64,000 bases of DNA from Gammaproteobacteria bacterium (GCA_029253585.1 JAQWZF010000001.1:1-64000), one strand, 5' to 3'. Numbered from the stretch's first letter, positions 29,597 to 40,253 are shown. Notes: a model not told the origin generated them from the letters alone. A program made the numbers and translations.

Positions 29597-32329
29597 TTGG
29601 AGTTAGAGATGGCGAAAATTGTTATTGATGGGGTGGAGTACGAGGTAAACCCCGATAACAATCTGTTACAGGAATGCCTGTCGCAGGGTTTGGACTTGCC
29701 TTATTTTTGCTGGCATCCCAGCATGGGATCTGTCGGTGCCTGTAGGCAGTGCGCGGTTACGCAATACCGTGACGAAGATGACAAGGAAGGTATGTTGGTT
29801 ATGGCCTGCATGACACCCGCTACCGATGGGGCGATCATTTCTCTAGAGGATAAGCAGGCGAAGTCGTTCAGGTCGGATGTCATAGAGAGCCTGATGATTA
29901 GCCATCCTCATGATTGCCCAGTTTGCGAAGAGGGCGGTGAGTGCCATCTGCAAGATATGACGCAGATGTCCGGGCATAACTACCGCCGCTACGATAAGAA
30001 GAAGCGAACCCATCGCAATCAATATCTTGGCCCGTTCATCAATCATGAAATGAATCGCTGCATTACCTGCTACCGCTGTGTGCGTTACTACGATGACTAT
30101 GCAGGTGGTACCGACCTCTCGGCTCAGGCCTCCCATCATCATGTGTATTTCGGTAGACACGAAGAGGGCGTTCTCGAGAGCGAGTTTAGTGGCAACCTGG
30201 TTGAGGTTTGTCCTACGGGGGTTTTCACCGATAAGGCTTTTAGCGGGCAGTATAGTCGTAAGTGGGATCTGCAGACTGCACCGTCGGTCTGTGTGGGCTG
30301 CTCCGTAGGCTGTAATACGGCCCCGGGTGAGCGCTATGGCACCCTGCGCAGAATCGTTAATCGCTATAACAGCGAAGTGAATGGCTATTTTCTCTGCGAC
30401 AGAGGCCGTTTCGGTTTCGATTATGTCAATAGCAGAAAGCGATTGTTAGAGCCGGTGAAGCGTGTCGATAACACCGGAGAGCTGCTCGCGGATGATGAGA
30501 TCAAGGCAGTTATCAAAGAATTTTCGCGGGAGGGGACTATAGGCATAGGTTCTCCACGAGCGAGCAACGAATCAAACTTCGCTCTTAAGACCATGGTCGG
30601 TGATGAGAATTTCTTCGCAGGCTACTCGGATAGCGAGCATGAGTCGATGGCTGCGATCTTGACGCTGGCATCCGATAAGACATTTCACAGTCCGAGTGTG
30701 CGAGAGATCGAAGAGGCAGATGCTGTGCTGATTCTAGGTGAAGACGTTACCAACGTCGCACCGCGAATCGCGTTGGCGCTGCGGCAGTCGGTGCGTAATA
30801 AGGCTATGGACCTGGCGAGCGAGAGCAGGATACCGCAGTGGCAGGATGCTGCGGTGCGTGAGCTTGCGCAACATGAGCGCAGTCCTCTGAGCATTCTAAG
30901 TCCGGCGGTTAGCCGTCTTGACGATATTGCCGCCGATAGAGTAATCGAGTCGCTTCCAGCGCTGGTTGCGATGGGGCATCAGATAGCGAATAAAATTTCA
31001 GGCTCGGCGCCTGCGGCGACTTCGGCCGAGCATGATGCGGCAGCGGAAAAGATTGCGGCGCAGCTGAAGGGTGCAAAGCGGCCACTCATCGTTGCCGGTA
31101 GCAGCAACGGCAGTGATCTCGTTAAGGCGGCGGCAAATATTGCCAGAGCCCTGCATGAAGATGGCGAGAAAGCCGCTATCGATCTGTGTTTGTTAGTACC
31201 CGAAGTCAACAGCATCGGCATGGGCTTGATGGCGGCGGAAGAGAATAGTCTCGGTGTCGCCCTAGATAAATTAAGCAGCAGTGCAGCGAAGCGCGTTATT
31301 GTTTTGGAGAATGACCTCTATCGACGTGCAAGCAAGAGTCAGGTGGATTCGGCCTTGGATAAGGCTGAGAAAGTGTTGGTTCTGGATCAGGTGACTACGA
31401 CGACTACGGCGAAGGCGGATGTGGTTCTTCCCGTTACTGCATTTTCAGAACATGAAGCAACCTACATCAATTATGAGGGCAGAGCGCAGCTCAGCTTTCA
31501 GGTGCATCAGTGTCAGAAAATGGCGCAGCCTGCCTGGCGCTGGATAAGTGATGCGGCGCATATAGACGATGTCATAGAGCGATGCTGTAGCGAGGCGCCA
31601 GGGTTTGCCAAATTGCGCGATGTGCTGCCAGGCGGGAATCCTTTCATTGCAGGTATGAAGGTGCCACGACAATCTCATCGCTACAGTGGGCGTACGGCCA
31701 TGATCGCGAATGTAAACGTGCATGAGCCGAAGCAGATGGAAGACAAGGAATCCATCATGTCGTTCTCCATGGAAGGAATATCAGCCCAGAAAGACCCGTC
31801 TATAATGGCGTCGCCGTGGGCGCCGAAGTGGACTTCGAATCAATCGATTAGCAAGTTCCAAGATGAGGTTAACGGTGAGCTGAAGCAGGGCCATGTAGGG
31901 AGCCTGTTGTTCGAGAAAACTGATAGTGGTGCATATTTTGACGTGCCAGCAGCAACAGTGCAGCCATCGGGCAAGCAACTTCATCTCGCGCTGTCTTATC
32001 AGATATTCGGTAGTGATGAATTAAGCGCCAGGGCCGAACCCATTCGCGAGCGCATGACCGATGCCTATGTGGGAATCTGCCCAGAGGATGCGGAGAGAAG
32101 GGGATTGGCTCAGGGTGACGTGGCCACCATAACCCCTACGGGCGCTCCGGTAGTCGTCTGTATTCGTACCGGCGTTAAGCCCGGTACGGCCTTGCTGTAT
32201 TGTGGCGATGCGAATATCAGCCCGGCAGAATTTACAGGTTTTCTAGAAATTGAAAAGAGCGCCGCGCGGGCCACCAGTCGCGGCATTGCGAATTTAATCG
32301 TGAGTGATTTTCAGGAAGAGGAAATCTAA
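29597..32329 (+). CDS. nuoG: NADH-quinone oxidoreductase subunit G
   Basis: N-terminal [2Fe-2S] domain, HPHDCPVCEEGGECHLQDM, CITCYRCVRYYDDYAGG, CVGCSVGCN; an internal start at 29609 is also plausible. Confidence 0.95.
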   Translation: MELEMAKIVIDGVEYEVNPDNNLLQECLSQGLDLPYFCWHPSMGSVGACRQCAVTQYRDEDDKEGMLVMACMTPATDGAIISLEDKQAKSFRSDVIESLMISHPHDCPVCEEGGECHLQDMTQMSGHNYRRYDKKKRTHRNQYLGPFINHEMNRCITCYRCVRYYDDYAGGTDLSAQASHHHVYFGRHEEGVLESEFSGNLVEVCPTGVFTDKAFSGQYSRKWDLQTAPSVCVGCSVGCNTAPGERYGTLRRIVNRYNSEVNGYFLCDRGRFGFDYVNSRKRLLEPVKRVDNTGELLADDEIKAVIKEFSREGTIGIGSPRASNESNFALKTMVGDENFFAGYSDSEHESMAAILTLASDKTFHSPSVREIEEADAVLILGEDVTNVAPRIALALRQSVRNKAMDLASESRIPQWQDAAVRELAQHERSPLSILSPAVSRLDDIAADRVIESLPALVAMGHQIANKISGSAPAATSAEHDAAAEKIAAQLKGAKRPLIVAGSSNGSDLVKAAANIARALHEDGEKAAIDLCLLVPEVNSIGMGLMAAEENSLGVALDKLSSSAAKRVIVLENDLYRRASKSQVDSALDKAEKVLVLDQVTTTTTAKADVVLPVTAFSEHEATYINYEGRAQLSFQVHQCQKMAQPAWRWISDAAHIDDVIERCCSEAPGFAKLRDVLPGGNPFIAGMKVPRQSHRYSGRTAMIANVNVHEPKQMEDKESIMSFSMEGISAQKDPSIMASPWAPKWTSNQSISKFQDEVNGELKQGHVGSLLFEKTDSGAYFDVPAATVQPSGKQLHLALSYQIFGSDELSARAEPIRERMTDAYVGICPEDAERRGLAQGDVATITPTGAPVVVCIRTGVKPGTALLYCGDANISPAEFTGFLEIEKSAARATSRGIANLIVSDFQEEEI

Positions 32330-32332
32330 CTG

Positions 32333-33292
32333 ATGACATTCGAAGTGGGTTCCGGTTTAAGCATAAGCGTGATTCTAGCGACGGTTATCGTCGTCGCCGC
32401 CATGCTTATCTGGGTAGAGCGTCGACTGTTAAGCTTCTGGCAAGAGCGGCTAGGCCCGAACCGCGTAGGTCCTTTCGGCTTGCTACAGGTTGTCGCTGAC
32501 ATGATTAAGATTTTTACCAAGGAAGATTGGGTTCCACCCTTCGTTGATAAATTCAGTTTCGTGCTGGCGCCGGCGATTATCATGACGGTAATTCTTCTCA
32601 GCTTTAGCGTTATTCCTTTCGCGCCTGGAGTTGGAGTCGTGGACTCGAATATAGGCGTGCTTTTCGTGCTCGCTATGGCCTCCCTCGGCGCCTACAGCGT
32701 GATGTTGGCCGGCCTTTCTTCTGACAACAAATATGCCTTGTTAGGTTCGTTGCGCGCTGCAGCGCAGATGATTAGCTACGAAGTCTTCATGGGTATCTCT
32801 ATTCTCGGCGTAGTCGCACTCTCCGGCACCTTTAACCTGCGCGAAATTGTCCTCGCTCAGGAGGAAAACGGCTGGTATATCATTCCGCAATTCATCGGCT
32901 TCGTTATCTTTCTAATAGCGGGTGTGGCAGAGAGTCATCGATTGCCATTCGATATACCGGAGGCAGAACAGGAAATTTGTGCCGGTTACCACACCGAATA
33001 CTCGGGCATGAAATTTGGCATGTTCTTCGTTGGGGAGTACCTGGGGCTTGTCTTGATATCGTCATTGATCACCGTGCTCTTCTTTGGCGGCTGGTTGGGG
33101 CCATCATTCTTGCCTGGTATTTTTTGGTTTGCATTGAAGTCCTTCGTATTTATAGCATTCTTTATATTATTGAGAGCGGCGATACCTAGACCGCGTTATG
33201 ACCAGTTGATGACTTACGGTTGGTTATTCTTGTTGCCAGTGTCCCTGTTGAACCTGCTTATCACTGGCGTAATTATTTTGAGTTCATCTTGA
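32333..33292 (+). CDS. nuoH: NADH-quinone oxidoreductase subunit H
   Basis: ERRLLSFWQERLGPNRVGPFGLLQVVADMIKIFTKEDW, AESHRLPFDIPEAEQEICAGYHTEYSGMKFGMFFVGEY. Confidence 0.97.
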   Translation: MTFEVGSGLSISVILATVIVVAAMLIWVERRLLSFWQERLGPNRVGPFGLLQVVADMIKIFTKEDWVPPFVDKFSFVLAPAIIMTVILLSFSVIPFAPGVGVVDSNIGVLFVLAMASLGAYSVMLAGLSSDNKYALLGSLRAAAQMISYEVFMGISILGVVALSGTFNLREIVLAQEENGWYIIPQFIGFVIFLIAGVAESHRLPFDIPEAEQEICAGYHTEYSGMKFGMFFVGEYLGLVLISSLITVLFFGGWLGPSFLPGIFWFALKSFVFIAFFILLRAAIPRPRYDQLMTYGWLFLLPVSLLNLLITGVIILSSS

Positions 33293-33304
33293 TGTCGCGA
33301 CAAT

Positions 33305-33856
33305 TTGGAGAAAGACATGCTCACTCTGATTAAGGACACTCTGACTAGTCAGGTGGTAACCCTTTGGCGGGTGTTCTCTCATCTTTGGGTGAAGGCGGAT
33401 ACCGTCGAGTATCCCGATGAAATGCCTTATATGTTCCCGCGCTGGCGTGGGCGCATCATACTCAGTCGTGATCCTGACGGTGAGGAGCGCTGTGTCGCAT
33501 GTAATCTTTGTGCCGTAGCCTGTCCGGTAGATTGCATTGCGCTGCAGAAGACCGAAGACGAAGAGGGGCGTTGGTACCCGGAATTCTTCCGTATTAATTT
33601 CTCCAGGTGCATCATGTGCGGCTTCTGCGAAGAAGCCTGCCCTACAAACGCCATTCAACTCACGCCGGATTTTGAGATGGCTGAATACGAACGACAAGAC
33701 ATGGTTTGGGAGAAGGAAGATTTGCTGATCGATGGCACTGGCAAGTATCACGATTATAATTTCTACCGTGTGGCAGGAAAGAAGATAGGTGGTAAGGATA
33801 AGGGTGAGGCCCGTAATGAGGCTGTGCCGGTGAACGTGAGGAGTCTGTTGCCGTGA
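33305..33856 (+). CDS. nuoI: NADH-quinone oxidoreductase subunit I
   Basis: Two 4Fe-4S motifs [16 protein letters not shown] and [16 protein letters not shown]; start may be 33317. Confidence 0.96.
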   Translation: MEKDMLTLIKDTLTSQVVTLWRVFSHLWVKADTVEYPDEMPYMFPRWRGRIILSRDPDGEERCVACNLCAVACPVDCIALQKTEDEEGRWYPEFFRINFSRCIMCGFCEEACPTNAIQLTPDFEMAEYERQDMVWEKEDLLIDGTGKYHDYNFYRVAGKKIGGKDKGEARNEAVPVNVRSLLP

Positions 33857-34335
33857 TTCTGTTGTTCTATATAGCTGGCGCGGTTGCTGTTATTGCTACA
33901 GTTGCGGTAATCCTGCAGACCAATATCGTGCACGCATTGATCTATCTGATTCTATCTTTGCTAGCCGTAGCCGTGTGCTTCTACGTCCTGGGCGCGCCGT
34001 TTGCGGCGGTATTAGAGGCGATAGTCTATGCGGGCGCCATCATGGTGTTGTTTCTGTTCGTGATTATGATGTTGAACATGGGGCAACAGAGTCTGGATCA
34101 GGAGCGTAGTTGGATGGGTCCGAAGGTATGGATCGTTCCTTCCTTGCTCGCATCGGTGTTGCTTGCGCAATTGCTTACGGTGCTGTCTCAATACGATCAG
34201 GAGTTGGCGCTAACGACGGTCGATGTGATGCAGGTAAGTGCCTTGTTATTTGGTCCTTATGTGCTGGCGGTAGAACTCGCCTCCATATTGCTGCTGGCAG
34301 GGTTGGTGTCTGCCTACCATTTGGCGAAGAAATAG
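33853..34335 (+). CDS. nuoJ: NADH-quinone oxidoreductase subunit J
   Basis: [27 protein letters not shown]. Confidence 0.94.
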   Translation: MILLFYIAGAVAVIATVAVILQTNIVHALIYLILSLLAVAVCFYVLGAPFAAVLEAIVYAGAIMVLFLFVIMMLNMGQQSLDQERSWMGPKVWIVPSLLASVLLAQLLTVLSQYDQELALTTVDVMQVSALLFGPYVLAVELASILLLAGLVSAYHLAKK

Positions 34336-34393
34336 AAACGCGGTTACTGAGTGTTATGACTAACAAAATTAAACAGATGGGTCGCGAAAGATA

Positions 34394-34702
34394 ATGGAAT
34401 CGATACCTGTTGAACATGGATTAATCTTGGCCGGCATCCTTTTTGTCTTGGGCCTGATCGGCGTGTTGACTCGGCGCAACATAGTGTTCGTACTCATGTC
34501 GCTAGAGATTATGATTAATGCGAGCGGCCTAGCATTTATCGTGGCTGCATCTCGCTGGGAGCATGCCGATGGGCAGATTATGTTCTTGATGATTCTTACC
34601 CTAGCGGCCGCGGAAGTAGCTGTTGGCTTGGGATTAATAATTCAAATGTACAGGCGATATCAAACGGTCGATATCAACGTATTAAGTCAGATGAAGGGAT
34701 AG
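34394..34702 (+). CDS. nuoK: NADH-quinone oxidoreductase subunit K
   Basis: [23 protein letters not shown] ... [32 protein letters not shown]. Confidence 0.96.
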   Translation: MESIPVEHGLILAGILFVLGLIGVLTRRNIVFVLMSLEIMINASGLAFIVAASRWEHADGQIMFLMILTLAAAEVAVGLGLIIQMYRRYQTVDINVLSQMKG

Positions 34703-34717
34703 GGACAGGAAGCTAGA

Positions 34718-36568
34718 GTGCAAGATTTAATTTGGCTATTACCGACATTTCCTTTGCTGGGCTTCTTAAGCCTGGTGCTGACTAGTGGGAATCTACCTAA
34801 GAAAGCCGTCGCCGTTATAGGTGCAGGTTCTATTGGCCTTTCGTTCATCACTGCCGCGCTGATTGCGTTAGAATTTCTGGGCTCCGGTGAAACGCATTTC
34901 ATTCTCGAGGTGTGGACCTGGATGGCGGTGGGAGAGCTCACCCCTGGATTTAGTTTTTATCTCGACGGTCTGTCTCTGGTAATGATGCTAGTGATCACCG
35001 GCGTCGGTTTTCTGATTCACCTCTACTCGACTGGGTTCATGCTGGATGACCCGAGTTACAGTCGTTTCTTCTCTTATATGAACCTGTTTGTAGCATCGAT
35101 GTTGATGTTGGTGCTGGCCGATAACCTGGTCCTGTTATACCTGGGCTGGGAGGGCGTAGGCCTGTGTAGCTATCTATTGATCGGGTTCTGGTATGAAAAG
35201 CCAGAGAATGGCTACGCGGCTAGAAAGGCATTCGTCACGACGCGCGTAGGCGATACGTCTATGGCGATAGGTCTGTTTCTGTTGTTTGCTCAGCTAGGCA
35301 CACTAAATATCCAGGATATGCTCCATGCAGCCGAGACCGAGTGGGCTGTAGGCTCCGGTTTAGCGGTAGCTGCCTCACTGCTGTTGCTGGGTGGCGCGGT
35401 GGGCAAGTCTGCTCAGCTACCTCTACAGACCTGGTTGCCCGATGCGATGGCCGGTCCTACTCCTATATCAGCCCTGATCCACGCGGCAACGATGGTAACA
35501 GCCGGTGTCTACCTGATCGCCAGAACCCATGTCTTGTTTGAGCTTGCGCCTAGCGTGCAGCTATTGGTTGCCTGGATAGGCCTGATTACGCTGCTGATGG
35601 CCGGTTTCACCGCCATGACGCAACACGATATCAAGCGAATCCTTGCCTATTCCACAGTAAGTCAGATCGGGTATATGTTTCTCGGTCTGGGTGTTGGCGC
35701 CTGGTCAGCATCTGTATTTCACCTGATGACCCACGCTTTCTTCAAGGCTTTGTTATTCCTTGCTGCAGGCACGGTCATACACAGTCTGCATCATGAGCAT
35801 GACATCTTTAAGATGGGGGGTAAGCGCAAGCAGCTACCCATCGCCTTCGCCTCATTCATGATTGGTAGTCTTGCCCTGGCGGCGTTTCCCTTCACTTCGG
35901 GATATTTCAGTAAGGATGAGATTCTGATTGCGGCTCTCGAAATGGAAGGGCCGGGAATGTTGCTGTGGATGGGTGGAGTGCTGGGAGCATTCCTTACCGG
36001 TATCTACAGTTTCAGATTAGTGTTCGTCGTGTTCTTTGGTCAGAGCAAGGGCCACCACGAAGAGAGAGAAGTGACAGGGTTTAGCATGGCTACGCCTCTG
36101 ATTATTCTGATGGTGCTGGCATTATTCGGTGGTTGGATTCAGATTCCCGTAGACGCGGTGTTCAGCCATGGTGAAGTGCATGAAGAGCATCACATCAGCG
36201 GCTTCCTGCACGTGGTAATGATCGCGGTTCCACTTCTGGGTATAGGATTAGCCTATCTCTTCTACATGTCGAAGACATTTTCTGTCGAGAAACTGATGGC
36301 TAAGCCGATCGCAGCTGCACTGCATCGATTCTGGTTTAGCGGCTGGGGCATGGACGCATTGTATGACCTGCTCTTCGTTAAGCCATTCCTGTTTCTGGCT
36401 AGAATCAACAAGAAAGACTTCATAGACGCTATATACGCCTCGCTAGTGGAAATCTCTCGTGTCGTGCATGGCATGTTGGCGCGCACCCAAACGGGTCAGC
36501 TGCGCTGGTACACAATGAGTATTGCCGCAGGTGTAGTGCTCCTGATCGCCGTAGGGGTATTACTATGA
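34718..36568 (+). CDS. nuoL: NADH-quinone oxidoreductase subunit L
   Basis: GWEGVGLCSYLLIGFWYEKPENGYAARKAFVTTRVGD, KSAQLPLQTWLPDAMAGPTPISALIHAATMVTAGVYL. Confidence 0.97.
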   Translation: MQDLIWLLPTFPLLGFLSLVLTSGNLPKKAVAVIGAGSIGLSFITAALIALEFLGSGETHFILEVWTWMAVGELTPGFSFYLDGLSLVMMLVITGVGFLIHLYSTGFMLDDPSYSRFFSYMNLFVASMLMLVLADNLVLLYLGWEGVGLCSYLLIGFWYEKPENGYAARKAFVTTRVGDTSMAIGLFLLFAQLGTLNIQDMLHAAETEWAVGSGLAVAASLLLLGGAVGKSAQLPLQTWLPDAMAGPTPISALIHAATMVTAGVYLIARTHVLFELAPSVQLLVAWIGLITLLMAGFTAMTQHDIKRILAYSTVSQIGYMFLGLGVGAWSASVFHLMTHAFFKALLFLAAGTVIHSLHHEHDIFKMGGKRKQLPIAFASFMIGSLALAAFPFTSGYFSKDEILIAALEMEGPGMLLWMGGVLGAFLTGIYSFRLVFVVFFGQSKGHHEEREVTGFSMATPLIILMVLALFGGWIQIPVDAVFSHGEVHEEHHISGFLHVVMIAVPLLGIGLAYLFYMSKTFSVEKLMAKPIAAALHRFWFSGWGMDALYDLLFVKPFLFLARINKKDFIDAIYASLVEISRVVHGMLARTQTGQLRWYTMSIAAGVVLLIAVGVLL

Positions 36569-38061
36569 TTCTGGTAGTACTAATTAGTATTTTGTTTTTT
36601 GGCGGTGTGCTCGCCTGGCTGTCCGAGGGGCTGGATAGCAAGTACCCCCGCGTTATTGCATTGACGGCAGTGGTGATCGATCTTCTGGTCATGTTGACCC
36701 TGGTAGGGGCCGATGCTGGCGACTCTGGCTGGATAGTGCAATTGAATGCGCAGTGGATGCCACGCTTCGGGATTTCCTTTTACCTTGCTGCCGACGGACT
36801 AAGTGTTCTGATGATGGTGCTAACTGCCTTTCTTGGGGCTGTCGCCATCGGTTCTGCCTGGGATGAAATTACCGAAAAGACAGGGTTCTTCTACTTTAAT
36901 CTATTGTGGACGCTAGCCGGTGTAATAGGTGTGTTCACGGCGCTAGACCTGTTCCTGTTCTTTTTCTTCTGGGAAGTGATGTTAATCCCCATGTATTTCA
37001 TCATTGCGATCTGGGGCCACGAGAACAAAAATTATGCCGCGATGAAGTTTTTTATCTTCACTCAGGTAACCGGCATGTTAATGCTGATATCGATTTTGGC
37101 ATTGACCTATTTTCATTATTTACAGTTCGGATGGTTCAGCTTCGACTACGTCGATCTGCTCAAGGTAAACACGAGTAGTGCTATCGAGATGTGGATTATG
37201 CTTGGCTTCTTCGTTTCATTCAGTACCAAGTTGCCCAGTTTTCCTTTTCATTCCTGGCTTCCCGATGCGCATTCCCAAGCGCCTACTGCCGGTAGTGTTA
37301 TCTTGGCTGGCGTGTTGCTCAAGACCGGTGCCTATGGCTTGATACGATTTGCTATACCGCTATTTCCCGAGGCGTCGATGACATTTGCACCATTCGCCAT
37401 GACGCTAGCGGTGATCAGTATTCTGTATTGCGCCAAGGTCGCCTTCGCGCAAACCGATATCAAGCGTCTTATTGCCTATACCAGTGTTAGTCATATGGGT
37501 TTCGTGCTACTCGGAATCTATGCCTGGAGCGAGCAGGCGCTGCAGGGCGCGGTAATGACGATGCTGGCTCACGGTTTAAGCGCCGCGGCGCTGTTTATGC
37601 TTGCCGGCGGCCTACAGCACAGAATTCACACGCGGGACATGGATCATATGGGTGGCTTCTGGGCGAAGGTGCCTCGCCTGTCTTTCGTAGCCCTGTTCTT
37701 CTCGGTTGCCGCGCTGGGTATGCCTGGTCTGGGTAACTTTGTTGGAGAATTTTTGGCATTGCTTGGTGCCTTTAAGGCAAACATCGGTTTAACCGTGGCT
37801 GCCGCCTTTGGTCTTATCTTTGCTTCTGTCTATTCGCTATGGGTCATTCAGAAAGTGTTCCATGGCGCCTATCGAAATTCAGATTTCGATGACAGCAATC
37901 TACACGACCTGAGTCGCCGCGAGATGTTTTATTTTTGCGCAATGATGATAGGCCTTATCTGGATGGGCATGTATCCACAGAGTTTCCTCGATCTCTCGGC
38001 TGAGACAATAGCGCAATTGCTTAATGAAACCGGGCAGGTTCTCTTCGCGGTAGGGCTATAA
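36565..38061 (+). CDS. nuoM: NADH-quinone oxidoreductase subunit M
   Basis: FFFWEVMLIPMYFIIAIWG, KLPSFPFHSWLPDAHSQAPTAGSVILAGVLLKTGAYGLIRF. Confidence 0.97.
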   Translation: MILVVLISILFFGGVLAWLSEGLDSKYPRVIALTAVVIDLLVMLTLVGADAGDSGWIVQLNAQWMPRFGISFYLAADGLSVLMMVLTAFLGAVAIGSAWDEITEKTGFFYFNLLWTLAGVIGVFTALDLFLFFFFWEVMLIPMYFIIAIWGHENKNYAAMKFFIFTQVTGMLMLISILALTYFHYLQFGWFSFDYVDLLKVNTSSAIEMWIMLGFFVSFSTKLPSFPFHSWLPDAHSQAPTAGSVILAGVLLKTGAYGLIRFAIPLFPEASMTFAPFAMTLAVISILYCAKVAFAQTDIKRLIAYTSVSHMGFVLLGIYAWSEQALQGAVMTMLAHGLSAAALFMLAGGLQHRIHTRDMDHMGGFWAKVPRLSFVALFFSVAALGMPGLGNFVGEFLALLGAFKANIGLTVAAAFGLIFASVYSLWVIQKVFHGAYRNSDFDDSNLHDLSRREMFYFCAMMIGLIWMGMYPQSFLDLSAETIAQLLNETGQVLFAVGL

Positions 38062-38066
38062 GAATT

Positions 38067-39536
38067 ATGATTATGACGTTTGACGATTTATTGCCTCTGA
38101 TGCCGCTATTAATAGTGACGGCAACGTCAGTCTTGGCGATGCTAATGATTGGTGTGCGTCGAAGCTATATCGTGACGGCTTCGATTACGATTACCGGTCT
38201 GCTGGCGGCAACACTAGTCGCCATTTCGATGATGGATTGGACGAACCAGCAGATTACTCCACTACTTATTATCGATCAGTACAGCTTGTTGTTTACCGTG
38301 CTCGTCTGTTCCTCAGCGATGCTCATCGCTATTCTTAGCTTCTCCTATTTCTTCGAGTTGGACGACCACAAGGAAGAGTTTTTCTTGCTGTTAACGATTG
38401 CGACCATAGGCGCAATCGTAATGGTCAGCAGCAATCATTTCGTTAGCACGGTCTTGGGGCTAGAGACGCTAAGCATGTCTCTATACGGCATGATCGCCTA
38501 TCCAATGCATAGCAAACAGTCTGCGAAGTTTCCCCTAGAGGCTTCAGTTAAATATCTTGTTCTTTCGGCGGCCGCCTCTGGTTTTATTTTATTTGGCATG
38601 GCGCTTATCTATGCGCAGACCGGCACGCTGTCTTTTGCCAGTCTCACAGATCTGCCCGTGGCTGCGGTTAGTTTGGGGGATGGATATTCGATCGTAGCCT
38701 TGCTGATGATAACCGCTGGCATGGCATTTAAGCTTTCCCTTGCACCGTTTCACATGTGGACACCCGATGTGTACGAGGGTTCTCCGATTCCCGCTACAGC
38801 CTATCTCGCGACCATAGGTAAGGCGGCGATGATTGTCGTGTTGCTACGGTTTATTCGAGCGAGTGATTCGCTAAATTTTGATTCGATGGTGACGGTATTA
38901 ACCTTGGTAGCCGCAGCGTCTATGCTTGTAGGCAATCTGCTGGCACTGCAGCAAGATAATTTGAAGCGCATACTGGCGTATTCTTCTATCGCGCATATGG
39001 GTTATCTGCTGCTTGCGCTTGTTGCCAGCCACTATGCTACCGGCACTCTCGCTGTCGAGGCCGTGACGTTCTATCTAATAGCCTATGTGATCACATCCTT
39101 AGGTGCCTTCGGTGTGGTCTCGGTCATCTCCTCTAGTGAGAAAGAGTTTGATTCGATAAAGGAGTACAGGGGGCTTTTCTGGAGAAACCCCTGGCTTGCT
39201 AGTATTTTTATAGCAATGCTGTTGTCTCTTGCAGGAATACCATTGACGGTAGGATTTATTGGCAAGTTCTATATATTCCTCGCCGGTGTGGAGTCTGATC
39301 TTTGGATGTTGTTGGCTGTTTTGGTCCTAGGCAGCGGCATTGGCCTGTATTACTACCTGCGCATCGTCTATCGAATGCTCATGACTGAGAAGCACAAGAT
39401 TCCTTACCGAGCGGGTGGTGTAGAGAGTGTTAGTGCCTACGGTGTATTAGCTATTCTACTATCTTTGCTTCTGCTCTTTGGCGTCTATCCTGCGCCCATA
39501 ATGTCTCTAGTGGCTGCGGCTTCGGCATTTATTTAA
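38067..39536 (+). CDS. nuoN: NADH-quinone oxidoreductase subunit N
   Basis: FVSTVLGLETLSMSLYGMIAY, KLSLAPFHMWTPDVYEGSPIPATAYLAT. Confidence 0.96.
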   Translation: MIMTFDDLLPLMPLLIVTATSVLAMLMIGVRRSYIVTASITITGLLAATLVAISMMDWTNQQITPLLIIDQYSLLFTVLVCSSAMLIAILSFSYFFELDDHKEEFFLLLTIATIGAIVMVSSNHFVSTVLGLETLSMSLYGMIAYPMHSKQSAKFPLEASVKYLVLSAAASGFILFGMALIYAQTGTLSFASLTDLPVAAVSLGDGYSIVALLMITAGMAFKLSLAPFHMWTPDVYEGSPIPATAYLATIGKAAMIVVLLRFIRASDSLNFDSMVTVLTLVAAASMLVGNLLALQQDNLKRILAYSSIAHMGYLLLALVASHYATGTLAVEAVTFYLIAYVITSLGAFGVVSVISSSEKEFDSIKEYRGLFWRNPWLASIFIAMLLSLAGIPLTVGFIGKFYIFLAGVESDLWMLLAVLVLGSGIGLYYYLRIVYRMLMTEKHKIPYRAGGVESVSAYGVLAILLSLLLLFGVYPAPIMSLVAAASAFI

Positions 39537-39566
39537 GCTCGTTGTAGCCGGGCGGCTGCTTCCCCT

Positions 39567-40253
39567 TTGCTAGTCACTGAATCTGTCGAGGCGTTGTCTG
39601 CTTTGAATGCATCTATTGTTCAAATTCTTAAAGATAAATTTCCGCAGTTAGCGATACTGACTGCTATCGTAGGTCTGCTGCTGCTTCTAAACAGCGTTAC
39701 TCGCGACAGTCTGCTCGTGGCCAGGCAGGAATTCGATCGGCGTAATCTTTACCAGTTCTTCGAAGAAGGAAGCTTCGACAATGATCTGGTTCTTGATAGT
39801 TATTTGCTAGTGGCGGATAAAGAGAGCGAAAGACTCGAAAATCTACATCTGTTAAATCTGGACCGAAACAGGCTTGCCTATATAGCGCGAAAGGATGGGC
39901 AGGCGGTTGCGGTTGCGGTGCCTACGACTGCAGACGATGGATTCAATGGCAAGATCGAATTATTAGTTGCTGTGGATATGTATGGCCGTATTAGTGCCGC
40001 GCGGGTGATCGAAGATATCAATTCCTATCAGCTTTACGGGGTAGTCGATGTCATCGGCTCGAAGTGGATGGATGAATTCGCAGGAAACAGTATGCGAGAT
40101 ATACTTCGTCTGAGTTGGCAGGCAATTACTGCCGATAATGAATATGATCAGTTCGTAGGCGCGTCAATCACACCCAAGTCTGTCGCCAATCAGATCTACG
40201 ATGCGCTCGTCTTCTACCAATCTAACCGAATAGAACTGATGCGCGGCAGTTAG
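39567..40253 (+). CDS. RnfG/NqrC-like FMN-binding-domain membrane protein
   Basis: Single N-terminal TM, then full-length resemblance to RnfG: IARKDGQAVAVAVPTTADDGFNGKIELLVAVDMYGRISAARVIED...SKWMDEFAGNS...DNEYDQFVGASITPKSVANQIYDALVFYQ (E. coli RnfG from memory: [39 protein letters not shown]...DFDQFTGATITPRAVVNAV). Confidence 0.85.
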   Translation: MLVTESVEALSALNASIVQILKDKFPQLAILTAIVGLLLLLNSVTRDSLLVARQEFDRRNLYQFFEEGSFDNDLVLDSYLLVADKESERLENLHLLNLDRNRLAYIARKDGQAVAVAVPTTADDGFNGKIELLVAVDMYGRISAARVIEDINSYQLYGVVDVIGSKWMDEFAGNSMRDILRLSWQAITADNEYDQFVGASITPKSVANQIYDALVFYQSNRIELMRGS

